A DNA stretch of 64,000 nucleotides, taken from contig JAFGDU010000166.1 in the NCBI GenBank assembly GCA_016931915.1, forward strand, positions 1-64,000. The letters run 5' to 3'. The notes below the pieces were generated by a model. It was not told where the DNA came from and did not search any database. It saw only the letters and a list, made by a program, of their open reading frames with translations. The DNA comes from Actinomycetota bacterium (lineage in GTDB: Bacteria; Actinomycetota; Geothermincolia; Geothermincolales; RBG-13-55-18). Below are positions 15,218-23,991 of this stretch, piece after piece. Made by a program: the position numbers and the translations under genes. The first letter of the stretch is position 1. Each line of letters begins with the position of its first letter.

Positions 15218-16471
15218 TTGCGGGTAGCACTGGTCAACCCCAACCGCTACCTCGAGCCCCCGGTCATACCCCTGGGTGTGGAGTACGTCGCCCATTACCT
15301 GGAGCGTGAGGGGCACGAGGTCCAGGTCATCGACCTCGCCTTCGTGGCGGACCCACAAGCCGCCCTCGCGGAAGCGCTGGGCTCTTCGCGCCCGGAGGTG
15401 GTGGGGTTCTCGCTGCGCAACGTCGACTCCTCCCTCTACCACGACAACGTCTTCTTCCTGGAGGAAGCCGCCGCGCTCATCTCCGCCTGCCGGAGCATGT
15501 GCGACGCATGGGTGGTGGCGGGTGGCAGCGCGTTGCTGGCGGGACCGCGTGAAGTGGTGGATTACATCGCTTGTGATTTCGCCGTCTACGGTCCGGGCGA
15601 AAAGGCCCTGCCGGCCCTACTCCGTTACCTGGAGCAGGGCGTATCTCCACCACGCCTCATAGACGGTTGGAGCTATTCCTTCGACCGCGGCGAGGTGCCG
15701 GCAAGGGGGCGCTGGGTCGATTACGCGCCCTATGTGGAGCGGAGGGGGGTCGCCGGCTTCGCTACCCAGACGGGTTGCCTCGGAGGCTGCAGTTTCTGCA
15801 TCGAGGCAAACCTTCCCTGGAGGCCGCGCGATCCGCGCGCCGTGGTGGAGGAACTGGCCATACTGCGGGAGAGGGGCTGCCGCGAGCTCCACCTCTGCGA
15901 CTGCGAGTTCAACCAGGATCTGGATATGGCAAAAGAGCTGCTGAAGCGCATGGCACAAGCCGAGTTGGGGCTATCCTGGTCTCTGTATATGAAGCCCCTG
16001 CCGCACGATGAAAGGTTCTTCCAGCTCCTGGCCGAGACGGGGGCCTCTACTCTGACCCTTTCCGTCGACTCTCAATCCCTCTATGCTGGCGTCTACAGCC
16101 TCTTGGACCTGCAGAGCGCCATCGTCCTGGCGCAGCGGGAGGGCATAGGGATCGCCGTAGACCTGCTGGTGGGTTTCCCCGGCGAAGGCATGGACGAGTT
16201 GCGCGACGTCTTCGACTTCTTCCGGGCGGTCAGGCCGAAAACGGTGGGAGTCAGTGCCTGGTTGAGGGTATTCAAATACACGGGTCTGGGCGTGGATATA
16301 CGCGCCCGCCGGCCTGCTGTTGGTACTGTCGAGGGAGATGACCCCGATTACGTACGTCCTGTATATTATAGCTGGATGTCCCTGGAGGACTGCCGTGAAT
16401 TGATAGACGGCGATCCGCTCTTCCGCATCGAGGGGCTGGAACGCCGCAGCAATTACGAACGTCTCTCCTGA
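15218..16471 (+). CDS. B12-binding-domain radical SAM protein
   Basis: This 417-residue protein starts at TTG 15218 behind AAGGAG. The N-terminal about 140 residues (VALVNPNRY, PLGVEYVAHYLEREGHEVQVIDL, GFSLRNVD, VVAGGSALLAGP) form a cobalamin-binding-type Rossmann domain. A radical SAM core follows, with the cluster motif CLGGCSFC (CxxxCxxC) at about residue 187 and the strand LHLCDCEFN. The C-terminal part closes the barrel (VGFPGEGMDELRDVFDFF). Such enzymes use a [4Fe-4S] cluster to cleave AdoMet and often methylate carbon or phosphorus centres, but the substrate is unknown here. The His of the DxHxxG cobalamin motif is not obvious, so B12 may be bound base-off or not at all. Confidence 0.85.
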   Translation: MRVALVNPNRYLEPPVIPLGVEYVAHYLEREGHEVQVIDLAFVADPQAALAEALGSSRPEVVGFSLRNVDSSLYHDNVFFLEEAAALISACRSMCDAWVVAGGSALLAGPREVVDYIACDFAVYGPGEKALPALLRYLEQGVSPPRLIDGWSYSFDRGEVPARGRWVDYAPYVERRGVAGFATQTGCLGGCSFCIEANLPWRPRDPRAVVEELAILRERGCRELHLCDCEFNQDLDMAKELLKRMAQAELGLSWSLYMKPLPHDERFFQLLAETGASTLTLSVDSQSLYAGVYSLLDLQSAIVLAQREGIGIAVDLLVGFPGEGMDELRDVFDFFRAVRPKTVGVSAWLRVFKYTGLGVDIRARRPAVGTVEGDDPDYVRPVYYSWMSLEDCRELIDGDPLFRIEGLERRSNYERLS

Positions 16472-16503
16472 GGGGATACCGTAATGCGGTCGGCCCCATC
16501 ACG

Positions 16504-16533
16504 TTGAATAAATAGAGGATATTTATATATAAT
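16504..16533 (+). promoter_or_regulatory. Sigma70-type promoter of the subtilase gene
   Basis: TTGAAT at 16504-16509 and a perfect TATAAT at 16528-16533 are separated by 18 bases, 36 bases before the start codon at 16570. A GGGGGAAGG ribosome site lies in the leader. Confidence 0.7.
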
Positions 16534-16569
16534 AAAAGCCCAGCCCTTGGGGGACAAAAAGGGGGAAGG

Positions 16570-19500
16570 ATGAGAACGCGCCGCAGAACGGCAAAGGGCG
16601 CACTGGCAAGCATAACGGGTGCGTTCGTGCTAAGTATAGTAGTCATTCTCTCGGGGACGTTCGCCGCAGCGGATACCCCGTGGCCTCAGCATTCGCCCGA
16701 ACAAGACCCCTACAGTTACGAGGACTATTGCCTCAGCCAGCAGGTTCCAGACGATTACCTCCCCAGCGATGGTGACTTCTGGAAATACAGCGGCGAGGAG
16801 AGTAACAGCCTCTACCAGACGTTGATCGCCCTCTTCAACCCCGAGCTCAGCCACCAGGAGCTGGAAGGCGTCATGGGCGCCAGTGTGGACAAGGCCTGGA
16901 GTATCACCACCGGCAGGCCCGACGTGGTCATCGCCTCGCTCGACTCCGGCATCGCCTGGCAGAACGTGGCGGCCATGGGGGAACTGGCGCGTAAATGCTA
17001 CCTCAACAGTGGCGAGATCCCGCCCCCCTCGGGCGCGGACAGCTGGGACATGAACCGGGACGGGGTGTTAAACGTCGACGACTACCTCGGTGACCCCCGC
17101 GTCTCCGACCTCAACGGCAACGGCATACTGGACCCCGAGGACATCATCTGGCAGTTTTCCGACGGTGAGGACGGCGACGAGAACGGCTACGTCGACGATA
17201 TCTGCGGATGGGATTTCCTCGAGGACGACAACGATCCCTGGGACGAGCTGGACGACGGCCACGGCACCGCCGCAGGCGTCTGGTCGGCGGGGGAGGCGAA
17301 TAACGGGAGTGGCATGCCCGGGACCTGTCCCAACGCCATGCTGCTGCCGGTCAGGGTGGGTGACTCATACATCGTCGATATCAACGACTTCGCCCAGGGG
17401 GTCGTATTCGCGGTCGACTCCGGTGCCTGGCTTGTACAGGGGGCTGTGTGCGGCACGAATAACACTCCCTTTGCCCAGTCCGCCATAGACTACGCCTACT
17501 CCAAGGGCGTTGCCGTTATAGCGTCCGCCGGGGACCGGCAGTCCGCCGTCAACAATTACCCGGCCGCCTGCGAGCACACCATCCAGGTCAACGCGGTACA
17601 GAAATACAGCGAGACGGGCTCGGCGCCCATGGACCAGTTCCCGTCCTCCTATTTATACCTGGGAGGAAACACGGATTACGGTGCCCATACCACCGTATCC
17701 GCCCCCTCCGACGGCCATTCCTCGGGGGCGGCGGGGAACCTGGCCGGCATCGCCGCGCTCATCTATTCCGCGGCCGAGAACGACGTACAGCGGGGCGAGA
17801 TGTGGCGCTATCCCGGTCTGGATACGCCCCTGTCTGCGAACGAGGTCAAGCAGCTCATTGCCATGACCGCCGACGACATCGACTTCTCCCCCGGTTTCTG
17901 TGACGTCTCCTCCGGACTGCTCGAGTTAATCGCCAATCCCTCGCAACGTTTCCCCTCGACCTCCGGCTGGGATCCTTACTTCGGCTACGGTCGCGTGAAC
18001 GCCTACGAGGCTTTGATGGCCGTGGACCAGGGCCGCATCCCCCCGGAGGCCGAGATAAGTTCGCCGGGGTGGTTCGAGCTGCTCAACCCGGGCCAGGTGT
18101 CCCTGGATATCACGGGCAGGGTGGCCGCGGTTCGCGCCGGCAGCTACAAGTACGTGGTGGAATGGGGGCCGGGTTGGGACCCGTCCGTTGGGGAGTGGAT
18201 AACGGCCGGTGAGGCCGATTACAAGTACGAGCCCGTCGAGGGTGTCCTGGCTACGTTGGACCTGGGCCAGGTATACCGGGCGGTCCTGGATACCGTGCAG
18301 GCGCGGGGAGGAGAGAGCGACCCCAACCGCTACGCCTTCACCGTCAGGATCAGGGTGCGCGATGACGCGGGCAACTGGGGCGAGGACCGCAAGACCATGT
18401 TCTGCTTCGATGACCCCGACGCCTATGCGGGCACGCCCCTGCAGCTGGGATCCGACCTCTCGGCATCGCCGCGCTTCGCCGACCTCGACGACGACGGTGA
18501 GAACGAGCTCATCGTAGCCAGCGGCGAAGGCCTGGTGCACGCCTACAACTCGGACCTGAGCGAGGTGGCGGGATGGCCGGTACACGCGACGCTCCTGCCC
18601 CTGCACGACGGCTCCGAGGCGTACGAGACCGGGGCCGTCAGCATGGCCGTCTACGCCTCCATAACCGGGACGCCCGCCGTGGGCGACCTGGACCACAACG
18701 GCACCCTGGAGGTGGTGGCGGGAGATATGCAGGGGCGCATCTACGCCTGGGACAAGGGGGGCGACCCCCTGCCCGGTTATCCCCTGCGCTCGAATGCCCT
18801 CTACTCCATACCCGATCGCGCGGACTGGTGGTCGGAGGGTGTTCTGCCCGCCGCGTGGTACGAGTCGCGCTTGGTGCCGGACAAGGTGCACCGGCTCGAC
18901 CGGTGGAACTGCCTGAACAACGCCTTTGCGCAGGGACCTGTACTCTGCAACCTGGACGGGTCCATCGACGGCAGCCTGGAGATCGTGGCCGCCTGCATGG
19001 ACCAGCATCTGTACGCCTGGCACGCGGACGGCAGGCTGGTGGGAGGATGGCCGGTCAAGCTGGTCGATCCCGCCAGGGTGGCGTCCATCGATCCGCTCAC
19101 CCATACCTGCGTGTTCAACGCTGAAGAGAATATACACAGGGGCAGCAAGATCGTCACCGCCCCGTCCGTGGCCGACCTGGATGGTGACGGAGACCTCGAG
19201 GTCATCTGCGGCACCAACGAGGTATACACGGACGAGACCTTGAACGTGTCCTCCCGGGACTCGGGGATCGCCTCTTTCCTGTCCATGATACAGCCACTCG
19301 CGGGCGACGCCGCCGGAGCGACGCTGGGTTCCGGCAATACCCGCGCCTATGCTATTCACCATAACGGGGCAGCGCACGGTCTCGAGGAGGGCGTGCAACC
19401 ACGCAGCGACGAGGTGCCCGTGCAGGCTTACCTGGAGGGTTGGCCGGTCAGGATAGCCATGCTGGCCCAGGGCATGATGCCCGATATCATGGAGGGAGTC

Positions 19501-20595
19501 AGCGGAGCCGCCGCCATCGCCGACCTGGACGGTGACGGCAGCAAGGAGATCGGTATCTCGTCAGCGGCCGGACCCGGCTACGTACTCAGGCTCGACGGCT
19601 CTTCCTTCCTGGGAAGCGACGAGAGCGGGCTTCCCCTGGGCCTGAAGAGCGGCGAGGCGGGAGCCGCAGCCGCGTCGGTGGACGTCCCATTGATGTGCGC
19701 GGCGGGAGGAGGGTGCTTCGCCGACCTGGGCGCGGGTACACTTTCGTACGTGGCGCCCACCATGGGATTGGGCAGGGTAGTGGACATGCTGCTGCCGTCC
19801 AACCAGATGAGGTCCGACGATCAACTCTCGGCCTGGAACACGGTTGACGGCGGGCAGCTGGCTGCCTTCCCCGTCAAGCTCAACGACACCGCCTTTTTCG
19901 TCACCCCCGGGGCCGCGGACATTGACGGAGACGGCTCCCAGGAGGTGCTGGTCGGCAGCTCCTGCTGCGACTTTCACGCCTTCGGAGGCAGCGGGGACGA
20001 GCCGCAGGGTTGGCCCAAGTTCACCGGCGGCTGGAGCGCGGCAACGCCCGCGGTCGGTGATTTCGACGGCGACGGCGACCGCGAGGTCGCGCTGGGTACC
20101 CGTGAGGGTTGGCTGTTCGTGTGGGAGGCGTCTTCTGCGGTGGGAGCCGCGGCGGATTGGCCCGAATGCGGGCACGATTCCTGGGGCACGGGCTGCCTGG
20201 AGACGGACGCTACGAGGCCGGGGAGGGTCATGGACCTCTCCGTACAGAAGTTGATGGACGGGGAGCAAACGTCGGGCGTGAAGCTATCCTGGACCACGCC
20301 GGGCGACGACGGCTACTCCGGACCCGCCCTCACCTACGAGGTACGCTTCCTGGATCGACCCCTGGACGAGGGGAACTGGAATGACGCCATCCCCCTGGAG
20401 AACGGGAAGCCCATGCCGGGAGAGCCGGGCAGCTTGCAGGAATACGTATACGAGGGATTCCCCTTCGCCAATGCCGCAAACGGTACGGTATTCTATTTCG
20501 CCTTACAGGCCAGGGACGAGGCGGGCAACTTCTCCGCCATCTCCAACCTGGCGTCCATCTCCTATGAGGAGCCGGTCGAGCCGGCAGGGGAATAG
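16570..20595 (+). CDS. Secreted subtilisin-family (S8) protease with FG-GAP/VCBS repeats
   Basis: This 1341-residue protein has a signal peptide (about residues 1-35). The S8 triad is present in order: Asp in VVIASLDSGIAW (about residue 125), His in DDGHGTAAG (about 232) and Ser in SSGAAGNLAG (about 383, in place of the usual GTSMAAP). Two EF-hand-like calcium loops (DMNRDGVLNVDD, DLNGNGILDPED) interrupt the catalytic domain. Residues 600-1210 carry at least six FG-GAP/VCBS-type repeats (such as ADLDGDGDLEV and GDFDGDGDREV) that should form a calcium-binding propeller. A fibronectin-III-like module ends the protein. It probably acts outside the cell as a surface protease or binder; the altered Ser motif leaves catalytic activity open. 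Confidence 0.85.
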   Translation: MRTRRRTAKGALASITGAFVLSIVVILSGTFAAADTPWPQHSPEQDPYSYEDYCLSQQVPDDYLPSDGDFWKYSGEESNSLYQTLIALFNPELSHQELEGVMGASVDKAWSITTGRPDVVIASLDSGIAWQNVAAMGELARKCYLNSGEIPPPSGADSWDMNRDGVLNVDDYLGDPRVSDLNGNGILDPEDIIWQFSDGEDGDENGYVDDICGWDFLEDDNDPWDELDDGHGTAAGVWSAGEANNGSGMPGTCPNAMLLPVRVGDSYIVDINDFAQGVVFAVDSGAWLVQGAVCGTNNTPFAQSAIDYAYSKGVAVIASAGDRQSAVNNYPAACEHTIQVNAVQKYSETGSAPMDQFPSSYLYLGGNTDYGAHTTVSAPSDGHSSGAAGNLAGIAALIYSAAENDVQRGEMWRYPGLDTPLSANEVKQLIAMTADDIDFSPGFCDVSSGLLELIANPSQRFPSTSGWDPYFGYGRVNAYEALMAVDQGRIPPEAEISSPGWFELLNPGQVSLDITGRVAAVRAGSYKYVVEWGPGWDPSVGEWITAGEADYKYEPVEGVLATLDLGQVYRAVLDTVQARGGESDPNRYAFTVRIRVRDDAGNWGEDRKTMFCFDDPDAYAGTPLQLGSDLSASPRFADLDDDGENELIVASGEGLVHAYNSDLSEVAGWPVHATLLPLHDGSEAYETGAVSMAVYASITGTPAVGDLDHNGTLEVVAGDMQGRIYAWDKGGDPLPGYPLRSNALYSIPDRADWWSEGVLPAAWYESRLVPDKVHRLDRWNCLNNAFAQGPVLCNLDGSIDGSLEIVAACMDQHLYAWHADGRLVGGWPVKLVDPARVASIDPLTHTCVFNAEENIHRGSKIVTAPSVADLDGDGDLEVICGTNEVYTDETLNVSSRDSGIASFLSMIQPLAGDAAGATLGSGNTRAYAIHHNGAAHGLEEGVQPRSDEVPVQAYLEGWPVRIAMLAQGMMPDIMEGVSGAAAIADLDGDGSKEIGISSAAGPGYVLRLDGSSFLGSDESGLPLGLKSGEAGAAAASVDVPLMCAAGGGCFADLGAGTLSYVAPTMGLGRVVDMLLPSNQMRSDDQLSAWNTVDGGQLAAFPVKLNDTAFFVTPGAADIDGDGSQEVLVGSSCCDFHAFGGSGDEPQGWPKFTGGWSAATPAVGDFDGDGDREVALGTREGWLFVWEASSAVGAAADWPECGHDSWGTGCLETDATRPGRVMDLSVQKLMDGEQTSGVKLSWTTPGDDGYSGPALTYEVRFLDRPLDEGNWNDAIPLENGKPMPGEPGSLQEYVYEGFPFANAANGTVFYFALQARDEAGNFSAISNLASISYEEPVEPAGE

Positions 20596-20716
20596 ACACC
20601 GAGGCCTGACCCCTCGCATAGATGACCAGTCCGATCAGGAGACTCTTCGTGCCCTTGCTGGGCGTTATTCTGCTGCCCCCCTGTCCTTTGCGGCTGCGGC
20701 TGGGAGCATAATATGC

Positions 20717-20743
20717 TTGACTCTTATAGTGTCTGCATATAAT
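20717..20743 (+). promoter_or_regulatory. Possible promoter of the antitoxin-like gene
   Basis: TTGACT at 20717-20722 precedes TATAAT at 20738-20743 with a 15-base spacer, slightly short; an overlapping TATAAC at 20743 gives 20. The region is AT-rich and lies 39 bases before the ATG at 20782. Confidence 0.45.
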
Positions 20744-20781
20744 ATAACATATATATCTTGTCGAATTTAAAAGGAGATGAG

Positions 20782-20985
20782 ATGGCGGTAAGGATAATCA
20801 GCACGACGGAATTGAGGTCCAAGGCTGCCGATATGGTCCTGGGACTGCGCCGGGGAGACCGTTTCCTCATCCAGCACTACAACGATATCGTCGGATACAT
20901 AACCCCGGAGATACCCTCCGATCTGCTCAAGAAATTAGGCGGCAAGGGGAGCAAGCGCGAGGAGACCTTCAAGGCCATCGATTAG
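20782..20985 (+). CDS. Phd/YefM-like antitoxin (orphan)
   Basis: This 67-residue protein starts MAVRIISTTELRSKAADMV and continues GLRRGDRFLIQHYNDIVGYITP. The 'STTELR...A...V..GD.F.I...D.VGYI.P' order matches the DNA-binding N-terminal half of Phd/YefM antitoxins, which repress their own operon and neutralise a partner toxin. No toxin gene follows; the next gene is a TadE-like protein. AAGGAGA sits at a normal distance from the ATG. It could be a solitary regulator or a remnant of a pair. Confidence 0.6.
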   Translation: MAVRIISTTELRSKAADMVLGLRRGDRFLIQHYNDIVGYITPEIPSDLLKKLGGKGSKREETFKAID

Positions 20986-21063
20986 ACCAGGCGATACTCC
21001 TCCGGGTGCCCTCCCGACGGGCGTTCCTCGTCCGTAACCGTCCCATTCACGGAAGGAGATACC

Positions 21064-21489
21064 TTGCTCCTTTCTTCCACGTCCCCCGTGAGAGGTCTGA
21101 AACGAGCGGAAAAAGCACAGGCCACGGCGGAGTTCGCCCTGGTGCTGCCCCTGCTCCTGCTGGTGTTCCTGCTCTTCGTCCAGGCGGTGATGGTGATGAG
21201 GGCGCAGATAGCCGTGACCGCGGCGGCGCGGGAGGGAGCGAGGAAGGGGGTGGAGACGGGCAATCCCGCCCTCATAGAAGGAGCGACGGTAAGGTCCGCC
21301 GCGGGCCTCGACGGTTCGCGCTTGAGGGTGGCGGTGGAGAGCGGTCCGCGGCGGCGCGGGGAATGGGTGCGGGTGGTGGTGGAATACGACGTTCCCGTGG
21401 CCGTCCCCGTCGCCGGCAGGTTCTTCCCCGCGATCACGGTACGTGGAAGCGCGGAGATGCGCATAGAGAACGACAGGCAGGGGTTGTGA
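21064..21489 (+). CDS. TadE-like pilus assembly protein
   Basis: This 141-residue protein starts at TTG 21064 behind AAGGAG. It has the TadE signature: a basic N-terminus, then AQATAEFALVLPLLLLVFLLFVQ with the invariant Glu before the single transmembrane helix, followed by ARKGVETG. TadE-type pseudopilins belong to the tight-adherence/Flp pilus apparatus. The next gene overlaps it by four bases (GTGA), so the two are translationally coupled. No TadA ATPase or TadB/C membrane genes are nearby. The C-terminal domain is a short beta-rich extracellular part. Confidence 0.75.
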   Translation: MLLSSTSPVRGLKRAEKAQATAEFALVLPLLLLVFLLFVQAVMVMRAQIAVTAAAREGARKGVETGNPALIEGATVRSAAGLDGSRLRVAVESGPRRRGEWVRVVVEYDVPVAVPVAGRFFPAITVRGSAEMRIENDRQGL

Positions 21490-21884
21490 AGAGCGGGATC
21501 GTCCATGACGAACGTGCCGGGGCTACCCTGGTGGCGGCGGCGCTCGTGGTGGTGATGTTGGTGGTAGGCGTGGTCCTGCATGACATCGCCGCCCTCTACG
21601 GAGCCCGCGGCGCGGCCCAGACCGCGGCCGACGCCGCCGCCAAGGCGGCGGGCATGGAATTGACCCCTTACTTCGGGGTCGGCAACGATCCTCGGGGAGC
21701 GGCAGTAGAGTATGCGGGCCGCAACGGTGCGGAATTGCTGGAGTGCTCCTTCGGCGGCGCCGAGGGTTATCTCTGGGTCACGGTCCGCGTACGCAGGAAA
21801 GTGGAATTGCTGGTGATGGGCGGAAGGAGAGCGCAGGTAACGGCCACCGCCCGCTGCTACCTCGACCCCACGTCTGAACAATAA
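21486..21884 (+). CDS. TadG/Rv3654c-like secreted helicase-neighbour protein
   Basis: This 132-residue protein starts with GTG at 21486, four bases inside the tadE-like gene. It reads ERAGATLVAAALVVVMLVVGVVLHDIAALYGAR followed by QTAADAAAKAAG. A single N-terminal membrane helix followed by an 'AQtAADaAALAAa' stretch is the hallmark of Flp-pilus-assembly TadG-like and Rv3654c-like proteins, usually encoded next to TadE. It likely works with its partner at the cell surface. A longer upstream frame exists, but only shadows the tadE gene. An intergenic repeat follows at 21890. Confidence 0.7.
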   Translation: MKSGIVHDERAGATLVAAALVVVMLVVGVVLHDIAALYGARGAAQTAADAAAKAAGMELTPYFGVGNDPRGAAVEYAGRNGAELLECSFGGAEGYLWVTVRVRRKVELLVMGGRRAQVTATARCYLDPTSEQ

Positions 21885-21889
21885 CCTCC

Positions 21890-22080
21890 TGACGATCACG
21901 ACAAGCATCTGCAAAGTCACGCTCGCAGGTAAGCCCCACACGTCTGACCAACCCCGCCCGACATCCTGAATCGCGTAAGCGATTGTGCCGTCTTCGGCAC
22001 AACATGTCCAGCGCCTGTCCTGGCTGTGCCAGGCCAGGCCTGGTACGCATACGTAATGGAAGTCAGCCCATATATATACC
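21890..22080 (+). repeat. Intergenic dispersed repeat, copy 2 (covarying hairpin)
   Basis: Contains the family blocks CCCACACGTCTGA, GCGTAAGCGATT, the hairpin GTGCCG-TCTT-CGGCAC, and then CCTGTCCTGGCT...CCAGGCCAGGCCTGG with GCATACGT. The blocks recur in the same order at 25683-25870, 35390-35700 and, in part, 44020-44230. Confidence 0.7.
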
Positions 22081-22101
22081 GATTTGAAGCAGAAACACTC
22101 T

Positions 22102-22905
22102 CTAGTAGATGAAGAAAGGGAAGACGTCGACGAGCCAGTCCCTGCCTTCCCGCACCAAGGTGACGCGGCTGGTCTCGGATTCCAGGTTGCCCCTGCTTCC
22201 GAACTCCACCGTGACGTCTACCTCGGCGAGATCGTCCTCTACGTCTATCTCCTCGGGCGCGAAATCAAACGAGCGCGCCGATCCGAACACGCCTGAGAAC
22301 TCCGCCGAGGTCCAGGGATCCTCCAGGCGGTGTTTCTCCTTGTAATCCGGGCTCAGGTGTTCGAATATAAAAGTGGTATCTCCATCGACGCAGGCGACAA
22401 GGAAATCGCGCAGGGCTTGCTCCACCTGCACCTTCCCGGAAGTATCCTCTACCACGGGTTCCTGTGACCAGTCCATGGCCGTGAAGGCGTCCACCTTCCA
22501 CCCCCCGTCTTCGAGGCCCAACACGAGGGTCTCCTCGCGCACGTCCTTCCCGACGACCTCGAGATCCACCGTGACCACCGCGCGGTCCTCCTCCACGGCA
22601 ATGTCCTCATCGGGTATGAAGCGGTAGGAGTTGACGTAGCCCACCACGGCTACGAGCTTCTCCGTGGTGATAGGATCGGGAATGCCGTTCTCATCCAGGT
22701 ATCCCGGTGACATGAGGGAGCGCAGCACCGCGAGATCCTGGTCTCCGAGGGCGTTCAGGAAGGCGATGGCCGTATCGGTCGCCGCGGTGGTCTCGTCCTG
22801 CGCCTTGGAGTCTCCGCCGCATCCGGCCAGCAGGGGGATCACCAGCATCAGCGCCAAAACGATCCATATGGCAGCTGATCTGAATGAACCGGTTCCGACC
22901 TTCAT
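22102..22905 (-). CDS. Lipoprotein with two NTF2/DUF4878-like halves
   Basis: This 267-residue protein has a signal peptide ending LLAGC (lipobox Cys about residue 29). The mature part reads as two similar domains: TDTAIAFLNALGDQDLAVLRSLMSPGYLDEN and VEQALRDFLVACVDGDTTFIFEHLSPDYKEKH, each followed by strands such as AVVTVDLEV and AEVDVTVEF. That pattern is typical of NTF2-like lumazine-type folds in secreted lipoproteins. The ATG at 22905 follows AAAGGAG; the longer frame to 23124 is not needed. It is anchored outside the membrane, and no catalytic site can be seen. Confidence 0.7.
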   Translation of the reverse strand: MKVGTGSFRSAAIWIVLALMLVIPLLAGCGGDSKAQDETTAATDTAIAFLNALGDQDLAVLRSLMSPGYLDENGIPDPITTEKLVAVVGYVNSYRFIPDEDIAVEEDRAVVTVDLEVVGKDVREETLVLGLEDGGWKVDAFTAMDWSQEPVVEDTSGKVQVEQALRDFLVACVDGDTTFIFEHLSPDYKEKHRLEDPWTSAEFSGVFGSARSFDFAPEEIDVEDDLAEVDVTVEFGSRGNLESETSRVTLVREGRDWLVDVFPFFIY

Positions 22906-23391
22906 GTCCCGCTCCTTTCGCCCATCATTTCTCCGTCCGTGCCGGCATACCCTCCCTGACATTATATAGAGAGGCCGGACCCCCCGACATGGTTCCATCG
23001 CGATACCGGCGAGGCGTAGATATTCGCTCTTCCCGAGCGTTGTAATGAGCGAGGACGAAAAACAGCCCACGGAAAGGAACGAAGGGAAGATGAAGTCAGG
23101 AGGCTGGGGCGAAGGAGCGATCATAAACCCCCGATACCGCCGTTCCGCCGTGCTCAGGTCTCTGCACGAAGCCCTCTCCGGTCACCTGGAGACGGACCGG
23201 GCGGGGGGAGCCGATCGTGAGAAGCCTGATCGTACGGGGAAGCGGCCGAATACTCCCGGAGGGGGAGAAGAAAATGAGGGTGCAGGAACGATGCGTACCG
23301 CTGACGTACAAAGGAATATATAATCCAATATGTATCGCCGCGGCCTTGAGGGCCGGCATGGATTGTGCTGCGAGATGGGGGCTGAGCGGAG

Positions 23392-23985
23392 ATGTTCGGA
23401 TTACTCGTACTTCTGGCCATCGAGCGCATGGAGCCGGAAAGGGAGCAGGAGCTGGTGGAGAGGGCGCGTACTTCTCCCGAGGCTTTCTCCGAGCTCTACG
23501 AGCACTACATGCCCTTGATCTACCGCTACCTGCTGCGCCGTACCGGCAACGTGGATACGGCCGAGGATCTCACCGCGACCTGCTTCGAGAAGGCACTACG
23601 CCACCTGGAGAAATTCCAGTGGAAAGACGTCTCCTTCTCGGCGTGGTTATACCGCATTGCCACCAACACCCTGGTGGATTACTACCGCCGCAAGGGCAGG
23701 CACAGCGAGACCTCCATACAGGACCTGGAGGGAGTACTGCGATCTCCCATGGGTGCGGGAGAGGAGGACGTGGAGCGGGTGGCGGTGCTCATGGACCTGG
23801 TGCGCAAACTGCCCCAGTCCTACCAGCACATCCTGGCCTTGAAGTTCTACCAGGGATTGAGCCACGACGAGATGTGCGAGGTACTGGGATTGAGCAAGAA
23901 GACATTGACCATGAAGATCTACCGCAGCCTGAAGGCCCTGCGCAAAGCGGCTGCGGAATCGGGCCTGCTGGAGGAAGGGATGTGA
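23392..23985 (+). CDS. ECF-type RNA polymerase sigma factor
   Basis: This 197-residue protein has sigma region 2 (FSELYEHYMPLIYRYLLRRTGNVDTAEDLTATCFEKAL, then FSAWLYRIATNTLVDYYRR) and region 4 (LPQSYQHILALKFYQGLSHDEMCEVLGLSKKTLTMKIYRSLKALRK). These bind the -10 element and core polymerase, and the -35 element. The start may be ATG 23392 or the internal ATG 23428, just before the conserved part. The gene seven bases downstream encodes a membrane FecR-like protein, as expected for an anti-sigma factor. The target promoters are unknown. Confidence 0.85.
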   Translation: MFGLLVLLAIERMEPEREQELVERARTSPEAFSELYEHYMPLIYRYLLRRTGNVDTAEDLTATCFEKALRHLEKFQWKDVSFSAWLYRIATNTLVDYYRRKGRHSETSIQDLEGVLRSPMGAGEEDVERVAVLMDLVRKLPQSYQHILALKFYQGLSHDEMCEVLGLSKKTLTMKIYRSLKALRKAAAESGLLEEGM

Positions 23986-23991
23986 GTTCCC

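Noticed and set aside
17926-19398. A 490-codon minus-strand frame inside the subtilase gene
   Set aside because: Antisense to a gene with clear catalytic and repeat motifs; codon composition is that of a shadow.
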